From contig NZ_FNDC01000003.1 in NCBI RefSeq assembly GCF_900099655.1, positions 124,001 to 188,000 on the forward strand: a stretch of 64,000 nt of DNA, given 5' to 3'. A model generated the notes under the pieces. That model saw nothing but the letters and a program-made list of their open reading frames with translations. It made no database searches and was not told the DNA's origin. The stretch is from Planococcus glaciei. Lineage in GTDB: Bacteria > Bacillota > Bacilli > Bacillales_A > Planococcaceae. This document shows positions 8,827 to 16,998 of this stretch, in pieces. Position 1 is the stretch's first letter. Each line of letters starts with the position of its first letter. The translations under genes and the position numbers were made by a program.

Positions 8827-9535
8827 TTCCTACCTCGAATTTATAGCCGACGCCCCAAACGGTGACAATCATCTTGGCCGCCGATTCCGATACGCGGTTC
8901 AGTTTTTCCCGCAATCGTTTTACGTGGGTATCGACAGTCCGCAAATCACCGAAAAAGTCGTAATGCCAAACTTCTTTCAGCAAATGTTCCCGGTCAAATA
9001 CTTTATCCGGAGATTTAGCCAGGAAATACAAAAGTTCGTATTCTTTCGGCGTTAAATTCACTTCGACATTATCCGCCGTGACGCGATGCGCATCATGGTC
9101 AATGGTCAAATGCGGAAACACGACCAAATCTTTTGAAACAGTAGAACTTGTTACAGGCGAATACGCTGATGAACGGCGCAGAATCGCTTTTACCCGCAGT
9201 ACGACTTCTCTCGGGCTGAACGGCTTAACGATGTAATCATCCGCACCGGCCTCAAATCCTTCGACGCGGTTCGCTTCCTCGCCTTTAGCTGTCAGCATGA
9301 TGATCGGCGTCATTTTCTTTTCACGGAGTTCCGTGCTGACCTCGATGCCGTCTTTTTCAGGCATCATCAAATCGAGCAGAATACAATGGTAATCTTTTTC
9401 GGTCGCCATCTCTAAAGCCTGGACGCCGTTTTCCGCTTCCTCTACGATATAGCCTTCACGCTCTAAATACATTTTCAGCAAACGGCGAATCCTTTCTTCG
9501 TCGTCTACAACCAATATTGTAATTTCTTCAGACAT
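8819..9535 (-). CDS. resD: Response regulator ResD (OmpR/PhoB family)
   Basis: The protein has 238 residues when started at MSEEITILVVDDEER, which has GGAGGGG upstream; a longer reading adds 12 unlikely residues. The receiver domain shows the acidic pair DDEE, the phospho-accepting Asp in ILLDLMMPEKDG, and Lys in YIVKPFSPRE. The C-terminal winged helix (about 135-235) contains TVDTHVKRLREKL. It activates genes for anaerobic respiration and cytochrome biogenesis, including resABC in B. subtilis. A terminator-like hairpin separates it from resC, so resD-resE-sigX probably have their own promoter as well. Confidence 0.95.
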   Translation of the reverse strand: MSEEITILVVDDEERIRRLLKMYLEREGYIVEEAENGVQALEMATEKDYHCILLDLMMPEKDGIEVSTELREKKMTPIIMLTAKGEEANRVEGFEAGADDYIVKPFSPREVVLRVKAILRRSSAYSPVTSSTVSKDLVVFPHLTIDHDAHRVTADNVEVNLTPKEYELLYFLAKSPDKVFDREHLLKEVWHYDFFGDLRTVDTHVKRLREKLNRVSESAAKMIVTVWGVGYKFEVGNE

Positions 9536-9589
9536 TGTAAACCCCTCCAACTTTTGTCTCTTACTCCTCATTGTACCGTCAATATTTGC

Positions 9590-9629
9590 AAAAATAAATA
9601 AAAAGCCTTTTCCACTAGTGGAAAAGGCT
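9590..9629 (-). terminator. Terminator between resC and resD
   Basis: On the minus strand AGCCTTTTCCAC pairs with GTGGAAAAGGCT and is followed by TTTTTATTTATTTTT. It would end or attenuate resABC transcripts before resDE. Confidence 0.85.
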
Positions 9630-9659
9630 CATTAGTTTGTCCAGATAAAGGCGCTGACC

Positions 9660-9725
9660 TCTTTCTTGTCCAGCTGCAGCGCCTAGCTCCTCGGAGCTGG
9701 GCAGGCGCTTCCGCTTTTCTTTTTA
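9660..9725 (-). repeat. Intergenic repeat of the AGAAAAGCGGAAGCGCC type at the resC stop
   Basis: Directly after the resC stop, the minus strand reads AAAAGAAAAGCGGAAGCGCC, then AGCTCCGAGGAGCT and a GCGCTGCAGCTGG end. A related run (GAAAAGCGTAAACGGCC) begins at the srlE stop near 38863, so this is a dispersed intergenic repeat rather than unique sequence. It forms several alternative hairpins. Confidence 0.55.
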
Positions 9726-10907
9726 AGCGTAAGAGTGCAGTCCGGCGATAATTAGGTTGACCGCTACCAGGTTGAACATGATAATCGCAAAACCGACTAC
9801 GCCAAGCCATGCGGATTTTTCGCCGTGCCATCCTTTTCCAAGGCGCAGGTGAAGATACGCTGCATAGAACAGCCAAGTAACCAATGCCCATACTTCTTTT
9901 GGATCCCAGCCCCAGAAACGGGACCAGGCGATTTGGGCCCAGATCATCGCAAAGATCAAAGCACCTAAAGAGAATAATGGGAATCCGATAATAACTGCAC
10001 GGTAGCCGATTTCATCCATCAACTGCAAGTTGACGTTTTTGACGAATGGCTTAAAGATTGCCGCAATGCGTTTTCTGGCTACTAGCCGGATGACCCAGTA
10101 AAGAATCGTACCGAACACAAACGACCAGAAAACCGTTGTCAATTTGCTGGCGTTTACGACTGCCGGTGTTTCCACCCATGGCGTCATCGTGCCTTCTGTC
10201 AACTGGACATATTCATTCATGCCAAATACCGGCGGCATGTTGTACGTAATCTTTGTTTCCGCATCTTTTTCATCAATGTACGTAAAGTCGGCTTGATAGT
10301 CCGTCAAAGTGAAATAGGTGCTCGAAATGACAAACCCTAAAACAATAACCAACGAATACATAATGGCTTCCAAGAAAAAACGCTGTTTCGAGTTTTTCTT
10401 CATGTCTACTACTTTCAATAGATATACCAATCCTGCAGCAGCGCTGATGGCCAAGACGCCTTCAGCAATTACTACGGTGCTTACATGGATTGCAAGCCAG
10501 TTGGTTTGAAGCGCCGGAATCAATGGGCTGACTTCACTTGGGAACATACTTGCAAACGCAATGATCAGCAGCGCAACCGGCAAAACAATCATGCCGATAA
10601 TCGGCGTTTTGTATAGCGCATAAATCACGATAAATCCGCCTACCAATGTCATGCCGAACGCTGTCGTAAATTCAAACATATTGCTGAGCGGGGGATGGCC
10701 TGTTGCGCCCCATCTTGTAAAGAAGTAGCCCAGATTAGCTAGAAAGCCGAGAATGGTAATGGCAAATGCCACTTTCCCCCAGCGATTTTCAGAATCGAAT
10801 GATCGTTCTTTGTTTCCTTTTACAGCTCCGCCGAATACAAATGAAGCAATCAAATAAGCAATGAATGCTGCATAAAGTAAATTGGAGCTCATGTCTGCTA
10901 AACTCAT
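9723..10907 (-). CDS. resC: Cytochrome c biogenesis protein ResC (CcsA/CcsB-type)
   Basis: This 394-residue polytopic membrane protein has about eight helices. The signature Trp-rich heme-handling motif WAQIAWSRFWGWDPKEVW is near residue 310, with conserved His in the surrounding loops. Together with ResB it forms the System II heme export and attachment complex for c-type cytochromes. The start overlaps the resB stop by four bases. A dispersed repeat and a terminator follow it. Confidence 0.95.
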   Translation of the reverse strand: MSLADMSSNLLYAAFIAYLIASFVFGGAVKGNKERSFDSENRWGKVAFAITILGFLANLGYFFTRWGATGHPPLSNMFEFTTAFGMTLVGGFIVIYALYKTPIIGMIVLPVALLIIAFASMFPSEVSPLIPALQTNWLAIHVSTVVIAEGVLAISAAAGLVYLLKVVDMKKNSKQRFFLEAIMYSLVIVLGFVISSTYFTLTDYQADFTYIDEKDAETKITYNMPPVFGMNEYVQLTEGTMTPWVETPAVVNASKLTTVFWSFVFGTILYWVIRLVARKRIAAIFKPFVKNVNLQLMDEIGYRAVIIGFPLFSLGALIFAMIWAQIAWSRFWGWDPKEVWALVTWLFYAAYLHLRLGKGWHGEKSAWLGVVGFAIIMFNLVAVNLIIAGLHSYA

Positions 10908-12556
10908 GACAATGCCTCACCTTCCTCTTTCTTCTGTTTCTCAATTTCTTCCTGCTGATCACGGTAAGCAGGAAGCGACGCGTATTCTGTAACTTGATCG
11001 AGATCTTTCTTCAAACCAAACCAGTTTTTGTTCGTATGGCCTGCTAAAAGAATCCCGCCATCCGCTTGTTGCTGAATCCAGAAACGGCGATGGTTAAAGT
11101 ACATTCCCTGCGCCACACCAATCATGAAAATCAGGCCGCCTAAACCTAGAATCGGCAAAGTACGGTCTTTTCGAATGGTCAAACCGGAAACATCACGTGT
11201 ATCTGCACTTTGGAAAGCCAGCTTGTATTGGTTCTCACCCAAAGGCTCCACTGTATTCTGAATGGTGATAAAGCTTGTTTCTCCGCCTGGCGTTTCAGGC
11301 GTTGTCATTTCCACTAAAAATCCTGGGTTGTTTGGAAGCGGCGTTGCGGTTTGCGGTTCACCGTTTTCAAAACCGGAAAAATCAGGGTAATAGCCAAGCA
11401 ATTTTACGGTAGAACCATTCTCCAGTTCGTAATCGTTTTTCGGATTGATCAGATCAATCGTCAATTCACCCAAATTTTCTTCTGTTTCCTTATTCGTCAA
11501 AGCAAAAGTCATCGCTTTTAATTCGTTCAATTTAAAGTCCATTTGGTAAATGGCATAGCCATCAAATTTCAATGGCTGATTTACCCGGATCGCCGATTCT
11601 TCAATTTTCTCTAAATCGTTGGCTCCCGGAAGGCTGTCATCCGGTTTTTTGTAAAGGACGACATCGGTTTGATAGTTTTTGGCGACTGTTCCCACTCGCT
11701 CAATCGCTTCTTCAAATACTTCATCTTCTTCTGTGTTATACGTTTCCATCTCAAAATTCTTGCTTTCAAGCGTATAGCCCGGCGCTTCTGGAATCGCTCT
11801 TGTTTCCCCTTCCCGGATCCACAAAGTTTCGTCCACGTAAAAACCTGGCATCATGCGCAGCATAACACCTACCAGGAATATGATAAGTCCAATGTGGTTG
11901 ACGTAAGGGCCCCATCTGGAAAACCGTCCCTTTTCCGCCAACAATCCGTTTTTGTCGCGCGATACATTGTATTTCAGTTCTTTCAGTTTTGCTTCCGCTT
12001 TATCCAAGGTATCTTCAGTGCCATTGCCTTCCGCATAAATGCGCTGCTTGTTCATGAAACTGGCATGGCGCAGAACCCGTTGGTTTTTCAACGAGCGATA
12101 AAGTGGAACAAAACGATCCAGACTCGCAACGATCAACGAAATAGCCAGCATGCCGACTAGGATAATAAACCAGAATGAATTGTATAGATCATGGAACCCC
12201 AAGAAATGATAGACCCGCCCGACGCTGCCGTATACATCCGCATAATAAGCTTGGATCGTTTCGGCATTTCTGACCGGCACATCGACGTATTGTTGTTGAG
12301 GCAATATCGTTCCGATTGCAGCGGCCACAAGGATAACGACAATCAGGCTGACACCGACTTTTACACTGGAAAAGAAGTTCCAGATTTTATCCACAATCGT
12401 TTTGTTATACGTTTGTGACCGTCTGGCGGTTCCTTCATAGCGCATGTCCACTAATTTGCTGTTCTGCTCTTTTTCCGTCAAAGACCGCCCGCAGGATTCG
12501 CATAATACCGTTCCGGGCGGATTAACATGGCCGCACTTGCATTGCATTTTCTCCAT
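10904..12556 (-). CDS. resB: Cytochrome c biogenesis protein ResB
   Basis: The protein has 550 residues. The N-terminus has a zinc-ribbon-like pattern CKCGHVN and CESCG (residues 5-23). Three membrane helices follow near 75-95, 130-150 and 215-235, and a fourth lies at about 460-480 after a large external domain. Together with ResC it makes the System II cytochrome c synthase. The gene lies 14 bases after resA and overlaps resC, so resA-resB-resC are one operon. Confidence 0.94.
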   Translation of the reverse strand: MEKMQCKCGHVNPPGTVLCESCGRSLTEKEQNSKLVDMRYEGTARRSQTYNKTIVDKIWNFFSSVKVGVSLIVVILVAAAIGTILPQQQYVDVPVRNAETIQAYYADVYGSVGRVYHFLGFHDLYNSFWFIILVGMLAISLIVASLDRFVPLYRSLKNQRVLRHASFMNKQRIYAEGNGTEDTLDKAEAKLKELKYNVSRDKNGLLAEKGRFSRWGPYVNHIGLIIFLVGVMLRMMPGFYVDETLWIREGETRAIPEAPGYTLESKNFEMETYNTEEDEVFEEAIERVGTVAKNYQTDVVLYKKPDDSLPGANDLEKIEESAIRVNQPLKFDGYAIYQMDFKLNELKAMTFALTNKETEENLGELTIDLINPKNDYELENGSTVKLLGYYPDFSGFENGEPQTATPLPNNPGFLVEMTTPETPGGETSFITIQNTVEPLGENQYKLAFQSADTRDVSGLTIRKDRTLPILGLGGLIFMIGVAQGMYFNHRRFWIQQQADGGILLAGHTNKNWFGLKKDLDQVTEYASLPAYRDQQEEIEKQKKEEGEALS

Positions 12557-12570
12557 CCGAAAAAAACTCC

Positions 12571-13119
12571 TTATTCGGGTTTAATTTCTTCCATAAACCC
12601 TTTAATGTCTTGCTCTGTCATTTCACCTGTAACAACCTGCTCAATTTCCCCTTCCGGGTTCACCAATACCGTTGTCGGCAACGGAATGATGTTATAAGCA
12701 GTCATGACGCTTTTTGTTTTGTCGATGACAACCGGGAAAGACAAATTGTATTGATCAGCAAAGTTTTGGACTTCAAATTCAGACTGTGCAATATTGACAG
12801 CGAGAACTTGGACCCCTTGATCTTTAAACTGTTCATACTGGCGGTCCATTGCAGGCATTTCTTTCGCGCATGGTTTGCACCAGGTTCCCCAGAAATTCAG
12901 AAACACGCCTTGCCCTTTGTAATCAGACAATTTGTGGGTATTCCCTTCCAGGTCCACCAGTGAGAAGTCAGGCGCTTTGTCTCCGGCTTTAAGCACTGAG
13001 ACATCTTCTGCTGTTGCATTGTTATAAAGTGTATAGCCAATGGCAGCAATCATTAAAAGCAAAATAACTGTACGCATAATCAGCCTGTTCTGCTTTTTCT
13101 TGTTTTTCTTTTCGTTCAA
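12571..13119 (-). CDS. resA: Thiol-disulfide oxidoreductase ResA
   Basis: The protein has 182 residues when started at a TTG that follows AAGGAGG by eight bases; this length agrees with ResA (about 180). A longer reading from 13155 would begin inside the apparent -10 box, so TTG is preferred. A membrane anchor covers about residues 12-32. The thioredoxin-like domain has the WCKPC active site (Cys81, Cys84) and a cis-Pro segment PLPTTVL. It reduces the apocytochrome c CxxCH disulfide outside the cell so that heme can be attached by ResBC. Confidence 0.95.
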   Translation of the reverse strand: MNEKKNKKKQNRLIMRTVILLLMIAAIGYTLYNNATAEDVSVLKAGDKAPDFSLVDLEGNTHKLSDYKGQGVFLNFWGTWCKPCAKEMPAMDRQYEQFKDQGVQVLAVNIAQSEFEVQNFADQYNLSFPVVIDKTKSVMTAYNIIPLPTTVLVNPEGEIEQVVTGEMTEQDIKGFMEEIKPE

Positions 13120-13154
13120 TGTTATTCCTCCTTCGAGGTATGAATGCAAATCCA

Positions 13155-13163
13155 ATTATAGCA
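13155..13163 (-). promoter_or_regulatory. Extended -10 promoter element of resA
   Basis: The minus strand reads TGCTATAAT 36 bases upstream of the resA TTG start. This is a perfect extended -10 for the housekeeping sigma factor; no strong -35 is visible, which fits an activator-dependent promoter such as one driven by ResD. Confidence 0.5.
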
Positions 13164-13209
13164 AAGTTTCAAAGGCTTAAAGGACGGAGTTTTGAAGGGT
13201 TTGTGAACG

Positions 13210-13941
13210 TTAATTGCGCTTTCCGGTTTCAGCCATGACGCGCAGCAATTTCACTTCGTGGGCTGTCAATTCTCTTGATTCCCCGGCATTCAAGCCTTTC
13301 AAAGTCAGAAAGGCAAATTGCTCACGGCTCAATTTCTGGACTGGGAATCCAATGGCGTCGAACATTCTGCGCACTTGGCGGTTACGCCCTTCGTGGATCG
13401 TAATTTGGACAATCGCTTTGCCCGTTTTCTTGTCAGCAGACAATTGTTTGACTCTCGCTGGTGCCGTCATGCCGTCTTCAAGCTTGATGCCGCGTTCAAG
13501 TTTTTGAAGGTCCTCACGTGCCGGAACCCCTTTTAAGCGCGCCACATAAGTTTTATCAATTTCAAATTTCGGATGCGTCAGCATATTCGCAAATTCGCCG
13601 TCATTTGTCATAATCAATAATCCCGACGTGTCGTAATCCAGGCGGCCAACCGGATAAATCCGTTTGTCGATATCGTCAAAGAAATCCGTCACGACTTTCC
13701 GGTTTTTATCGTCGCTCACCGCTGAAATAACGCCGCGGGGCTTGTAGAATAAATAATAGACTTTTTGTTCTTTTTCCAGCTGGACGCCTTCGACTTCAAT
13801 CGTGTCGTTTTGCGTCACTTTTGTCCCTAATTCTTTTACCACTTTTCCATTAACCCGTACTTTTCCATCCAATATTAATTGCTCCGACTTCCGTCTTGAA
13901 GCTACACCTGCATGAGCAAGCATTTTTTGTAATCTCTCCAT
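13210..13941 (-). CDS. rluB: 23S rRNA pseudouridine synthase RluB
   Basis: The protein has 243 residues. An N-terminal S4 RNA-binding domain (QKMLAHAGVASRRKSEQLI) is followed by an RsuA/RluB catalytic domain with GRLDYDTSGLL, where the Asp is catalytic, and HEGRNRQVRRMFDAIG. It isomerises a uridine in the peptidyl-transferase region of 23S rRNA. The ribosome binding site GAGGTGA precedes the ATG. It sits between scpB and resA, as in B. subtilis but without the sporulation genes that lie between them there. Confidence 0.94.
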   Translation of the reverse strand: MERLQKMLAHAGVASRRKSEQLILDGKVRVNGKVVKELGTKVTQNDTIEVEGVQLEKEQKVYYLFYKPRGVISAVSDDKNRKVVTDFFDDIDKRIYPVGRLDYDTSGLLIMTNDGEFANMLTHPKFEIDKTYVARLKGVPAREDLQKLERGIKLEDGMTAPARVKQLSADKKTGKAIVQITIHEGRNRQVRRMFDAIGFPVQKLSREQFAFLTLKGLNAGESRELTAHEVKLLRVMAETGKRN

Positions 13942-14080
13942 AAGTCACCTCATTGATTTTTTTAGACATACAAAAGCAGAAGCAGGATCAGCTCTCAAAC
14001 ATACTTTCTTCCGTTCGTCTCACTCGGAATTATGTCACATTTCGTCGAAAAGCGAAAGTACATAGCTCAGTCGCTTCCCC

Positions 14081-14120
14081 CATAAAAAACCAAAGAAGAC
14101 TGCTTGAAACCGCAGTCTTC
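14081..14120 (-). terminator. Terminator of scpA-scpB
   Basis: On the minus strand GAAGACTGC pairs with GCAGTCTTC and is followed by TTTGGTTTTTTATG, just after the scpB stop. Confidence 0.88.
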
Positions 14121-14135
14121 CCAAGGGTCCGAATA

Positions 14136-14726
14136 TTATGCTTCTGTTTCTTGCTTAAATGTCTCCTGAAACTTCGTCATGAACAAATCGGTTTCTTCTT
14201 CCGCATTTTGTTCTCCTTCCTCCGGAAGTGGAGGCAATTCGCTCAAGTCTTTCAGCCCGAAATAATTCAAGAATTCATTGGTGGTGCCGTATAAAATAGC
14301 GCGCCCCGTGCCTTCCGCACGCCCCATTTCCTGAATCAGCCCTTTGGCAGCAAGCGTGTGCAACGGCTTCTCGCTTTTGACGCCGCGCAAATCTTCCACT
14401 TCCACCCGGGTCAGCGGCTGTTTGTATGCCACAATGGCCAGCACTTCAAGCGAAGCCTGCGACAAAGCTTGAGACGTCGGGTTTTCAACCAGCTTTTGAA
14501 TGGTTTCTGCCGCTTCCGGCTTTGTCACCAGCTGGTAAACTCCGGCCAATTCCTTCAGCATGATACCGCTCTCCGGCTGTTTGTATCTTTGTGTCAATTC
14601 TTCGACACTTGACAAGATGTCCACTTTTTCTGCTTCCGTTAGAAATTGCAATTGTTTCATTGTTAAGCCGTCATCGCCGGCTACAAATAGCAGCGCTTCT
14701 AATTTACTCGAAAGAGTCGTCTTCAT
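14136..14726 (-). CDS. scpB: Segregation and condensation protein ScpB
   Basis: The protein has 196 residues and consists of tandem winged-helix domains typical of the SMC kleisin-associated ScpB (LEALLFVAGDDGLTMKQL, then ALSQASLEVLAIVAYKQPLT and RGVKSEKPLHTLAAKGLI). It binds the kleisin ScpA and SMC to condense and segregate the chromosome. It overlaps the end of scpA by 23 bases. The acidic C-terminal tail is of no obvious significance. Confidence 0.96.
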   Translation of the reverse strand: MKTTLSSKLEALLFVAGDDGLTMKQLQFLTEAEKVDILSSVEELTQRYKQPESGIMLKELAGVYQLVTKPEAAETIQKLVENPTSQALSQASLEVLAIVAYKQPLTRVEVEDLRGVKSEKPLHTLAAKGLIQEMGRAEGTGRAILYGTTNEFLNYFGLKDLSELPPLPEEGEQNAEEETDLFMTKFQETFKQETEA

Positions 14727-15477
14727 ATTCCCACGTCTCCTTTTTTAGTTCGACCATCAAATCTGTAAAGTTTTTTTCCTGCTCCACTTGGATCACTTGC
14801 CGTTTCATCAGTTCAAGCACGGATAAAAACGACACGACCAACACCGCCTTATCATCAGATGGAAACAATTCAGTGAAAGGCGTCCGCCCTTTTGCAGCCT
14901 TCAGGCGGTTGACAATGGATGTCATTTGATCTTTAATGGAGACTTCCTGTCGAGCCACCCGGGCAGACAGCGGCGCTTTCAACTGCTTTCTGCGCAGCAT
15001 CTTTTGAAAAGCTCCCAGCATATCATAAGCATTCACTTCCAGGTCCAGGTTGTCATCAGCCGAAGCAGGCTGCAGGCCGGACAAGTCCATTGGAGCTTTT
15101 GTGAAAATAGCGGACCGGTTGGATTCCAGTTCTTTCAGTTTGACGGAAGCTTCTTTATACTTCCGGTACTCGACCAAGCGGTTCACCAGCTCGTCGCGCG
15201 GATCCTGTTCATCGAATTCGTATTCGATGTCTTCCAGATCCCCTTCGTGGACCGGCAGCAGCATTTTGCTTTTGATTGCAAGAAGTGTTGCGGCCATGAC
15301 CAAATACTCGCTCGCTTCGTTCAGTTCCAGAACTTGCAGAGCCCGGATGTGTTCCATATACTGGGTAGTGATCTGCGAAACTGGAATATCGTAAATATCA
15401 ATTTCCAAACGATGTATTAAATGCAATAATAAATCAAGAGGACCTTCAAAAGCCTCTACTTTTACTTCATAAGACAT
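14704..15477 (-). CDS. scpA: Segregation and condensation protein ScpA (kleisin)
   Basis: The protein has 257 residues when started at MSYEVKVEAFEGPLDLLLHL, which is the standard N-terminus and follows AGGTGG; a longer reading adds ten residues. The N-terminal helices bind the SMC neck and the C-terminal winged helix (about 190-250, containing VVSFLSVLELMKRQVI) binds the SMC head. It forms the SMC-ScpA-ScpB ring. The upstream 300 bases hold a tandem repeat and no further gene. Confidence 0.96.
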   Translation of the reverse strand: MSYEVKVEAFEGPLDLLLHLIHRLEIDIYDIPVSQITTQYMEHIRALQVLELNEASEYLVMAATLLAIKSKMLLPVHEGDLEDIEYEFDEQDPRDELVNRLVEYRKYKEASVKLKELESNRSAIFTKAPMDLSGLQPASADDNLDLEVNAYDMLGAFQKMLRRKQLKAPLSARVARQEVSIKDQMTSIVNRLKAAKGRTPFTELFPSDDKAVLVVSFLSVLELMKRQVIQVEQEKNFTDLMVELKKETWEYEDDSFE

Positions 15478-15554
15478 GATTCTCCACCTGACTTTAAATT
15501 TACTCAATCTTGCCGTTCGCCTAAAACAAGTCTATACTTGTATCCGGTTATATA

Positions 15555-15775
15555 CCCAGCAACGGATCTGCTGCGCAGCTTCCTGCTGGCCTTAAAAGTC
15601 CGATTGGTTCAGCTAGCATTCTGCGGGGAAGGCGTCCGCATAATGCAGTTTCACTTTATCCCGCTTTAACGCCCAGTACGGATCTGCTGCGCAGCTTCCT
15701 ACTGGCCTTAAAAGTCCGATTGGTTCAGCTAGCATTCTGCGGGGAAAGCGTCCGCATAATGCAGTTTCACTTTAT
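15555..15775. repeat. Two tandem copies of a 105-bp intergenic repeat
   Basis: Copies at about 15555-15659 and 15672-15775 differ at only a few positions and are separated by 12 bases. Each contains GATCTGCTGCGCAGC and a GCGGGGAAAGCGTCCGC-type palindrome. They fill the gap between scpA and ypuF; no gene is seen in this 300-base stretch. The AAAGCGTCCGC core recurs near 18785, so the unit belongs to a wider intergenic family. Confidence 0.85.
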
Positions 15776-15796
15776 TATAGTAGAAAGGGGATTAAA

Positions 15797-16303
15797 ATGC
15801 ACCCACTCCATCATCCGCTTTTTATCCGATTTATCATACATTTCAACGAAGAAAAAGATTATTTTGAATGCCATGAAGTAGGCGAGGAATATTGGAAATC
15901 AGTTGCCCCAAAGAACAAATTGCATCCTTTGACCGGTTGGATCCAACTGGCTGTCGGCATGTACCACTGGCGCAGAAGCAATTACCCGGGGGCGCTCCGG
16001 TCATTTATCCGTTCTAAAGTCAAGCTTGCCAGCGGCAATGAATGGGTCGACGGATTTGACCAGGAATTGCTGATCAAAAACATTTCCAATGCGATTGAAG
16101 CGGTAACTGAACGCAAACCATTCAGCCCTTTTCCAATTCCAGTGACTTCAAATGAACTGAAAAAAATGGTCAAGAATTACCATGCAGCCAACCCGACAGT
16201 CGACCAGGATCCTTATTACATCATGCACAAACACCGTCTGCGGGACCGGTCTTCCATCATCAATCTGCGGGAACAGCGAAAAAGAAGAAACCTGGAACTT
16301 TGA
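15797..16303 (+). CDS. ypuF: DUF309-domain protein, YpuF-like
   Basis: The protein has 168 residues. The N-terminal half carries the DUF309 pattern: HPLFIRFIIHFNEEKDYFEC, HEVGEEYW and LTGWIQLAVGMYHWRRSN, a helical bundle with conserved acidic and His residues. The molecular function is not known. In B. subtilis ypuF lies next to scpA, as here, but divergently arranged in this window. The start has AAAGGGG upstream. A symmetrical terminator separates it from the convergent ribT. Confidence 0.85.
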   Translation: MHPLHHPLFIRFIIHFNEEKDYFECHEVGEEYWKSVAPKNKLHPLTGWIQLAVGMYHWRRSNYPGALRSFIRSKVKLASGNEWVDGFDQELLIKNISNAIEAVTERKPFSPFPIPVTSNELKKMVKNYHAANPTVDQDPYYIMHKHRLRDRSSIINLREQRKRRNLEL

Positions 16304-16386
16304 GATAAAAGAAATGCCTTTTATTTCACTCTAAATCAGGTTCTTCCTATACATAAAAGCTTCTGTGAAACTGATTTTATAGGAAA

Positions 16387-16429
16387 CAGAAAAAGAAAGT
16401 GCGGCCTATGCCTGCACTTTCTTTTTCTG
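16387..16429. terminator. Bidirectional terminator between ypuF and ribT
   Basis: A 43-base near-perfect palindrome (CAGAAAAAGAAAGTGC mirrored by GCACTTTCTTTTTCTG) lies between two convergent genes, giving a T-run on both strands. Confidence 0.9.
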
Positions 16430-16439
16430 TTTCGTCCAT

Positions 16440-16814
16440 TTAAAACTGTTGTTTTCCCGTTTCTTTTTCCAATTCAGGACATTTTTGCAAGAAAGCTCTT
16501 GTTTCATCGGTTGAATGCATTTCTTTTCCTGGCATAATCTGGCGGATCTTTTCAATCATGGCGTGGCCTATTCCTTCACCCCGATGGGATGGATTCACCG
16601 AAATATGATGGATCGTGAAATAATGTTCGCTGACTTCCACGCCTAGCAATCCGACAAAATCTTCGCCTTTTTTCCAAAGGTAAAGCTGCCAATCAGGGTT
16701 TTCATCGTATATGTGCATGGTTTGCTGAAGTTTTTTCAATTCACGCTCTTTTGGCATGAATGACAGTAGCCCCATTGCAATTTTTTCGAATGATTTCTTA
16801 TATCTGAGTAGCAT
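16440..16814 (-). CDS. ribT: GNAT acetyltransferase RibT
   Basis: The protein has 124 residues when started at MLLRYKKSFEKIAMGLLSFM, which is the RibT N-terminus; the 18-residue extension upstream looks spurious. The acetyl-CoA binding loop is HISVNPSHRGEGIGHAM. RibT is encoded at the end of the riboflavin operon in B. subtilis, but its substrate is not known. Here ribT is an orphan: no ribDEBAH genes lie in the window, although the flavin importer ribU is 11 kb away. Confidence 0.85.
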   Translation of the reverse strand: MLLRYKKSFEKIAMGLLSFMPKERELKKLQQTMHIYDENPDWQLYLWKKGEDFVGLLGVEVSEHYFTIHHISVNPSHRGEGIGHAMIEKIRQIMPGKEMHSTDETRAFLQKCPELEKETGKQQF

Positions 16815-16893
16815 ATTCAATCCCTCATTTTCGTCTTTAAGCGGCTTTAACCATCCTACTATAAACACGTAAATAACTCAAGTTTGCCAGTAG

Positions 16894-16998
16894 TCATCCA
16901 TTAATGACCGTGTCTGCAAAAAAGAGCCAGTAGACGATTCCCCAGCCGAGAGCCATCACTAAAAGAAGAATTAATAGGATAATATTGGTCTTTCTCAT
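16894..16998 (-). CDS. 34-residue membrane peptide translationally coupled to lysA
   Basis: An ATG at 16996-16998 overlaps the lysA stop codon in an ATGA arrangement and opens a 34-codon frame ending in TGA. The product starts MRKTNIILLILLLVMALG and ends in FFADTVING. Its centre is one strongly hydrophobic helix with a positively charged N-terminus, as in a single-pass small membrane protein with its C-terminus outside. The overlap with lysA is the best evidence for translation. No homologue is recognised and the function is unknown. Confidence 0.55.
   Translation of the reverse strand: MRKTNIILLILLLVMALGWGIVYWLFFADTVING

Noticed and set aside
15555..15775. CRISPR array
   Set aside because: Only two long copies, no regular spacers and no cas genes.
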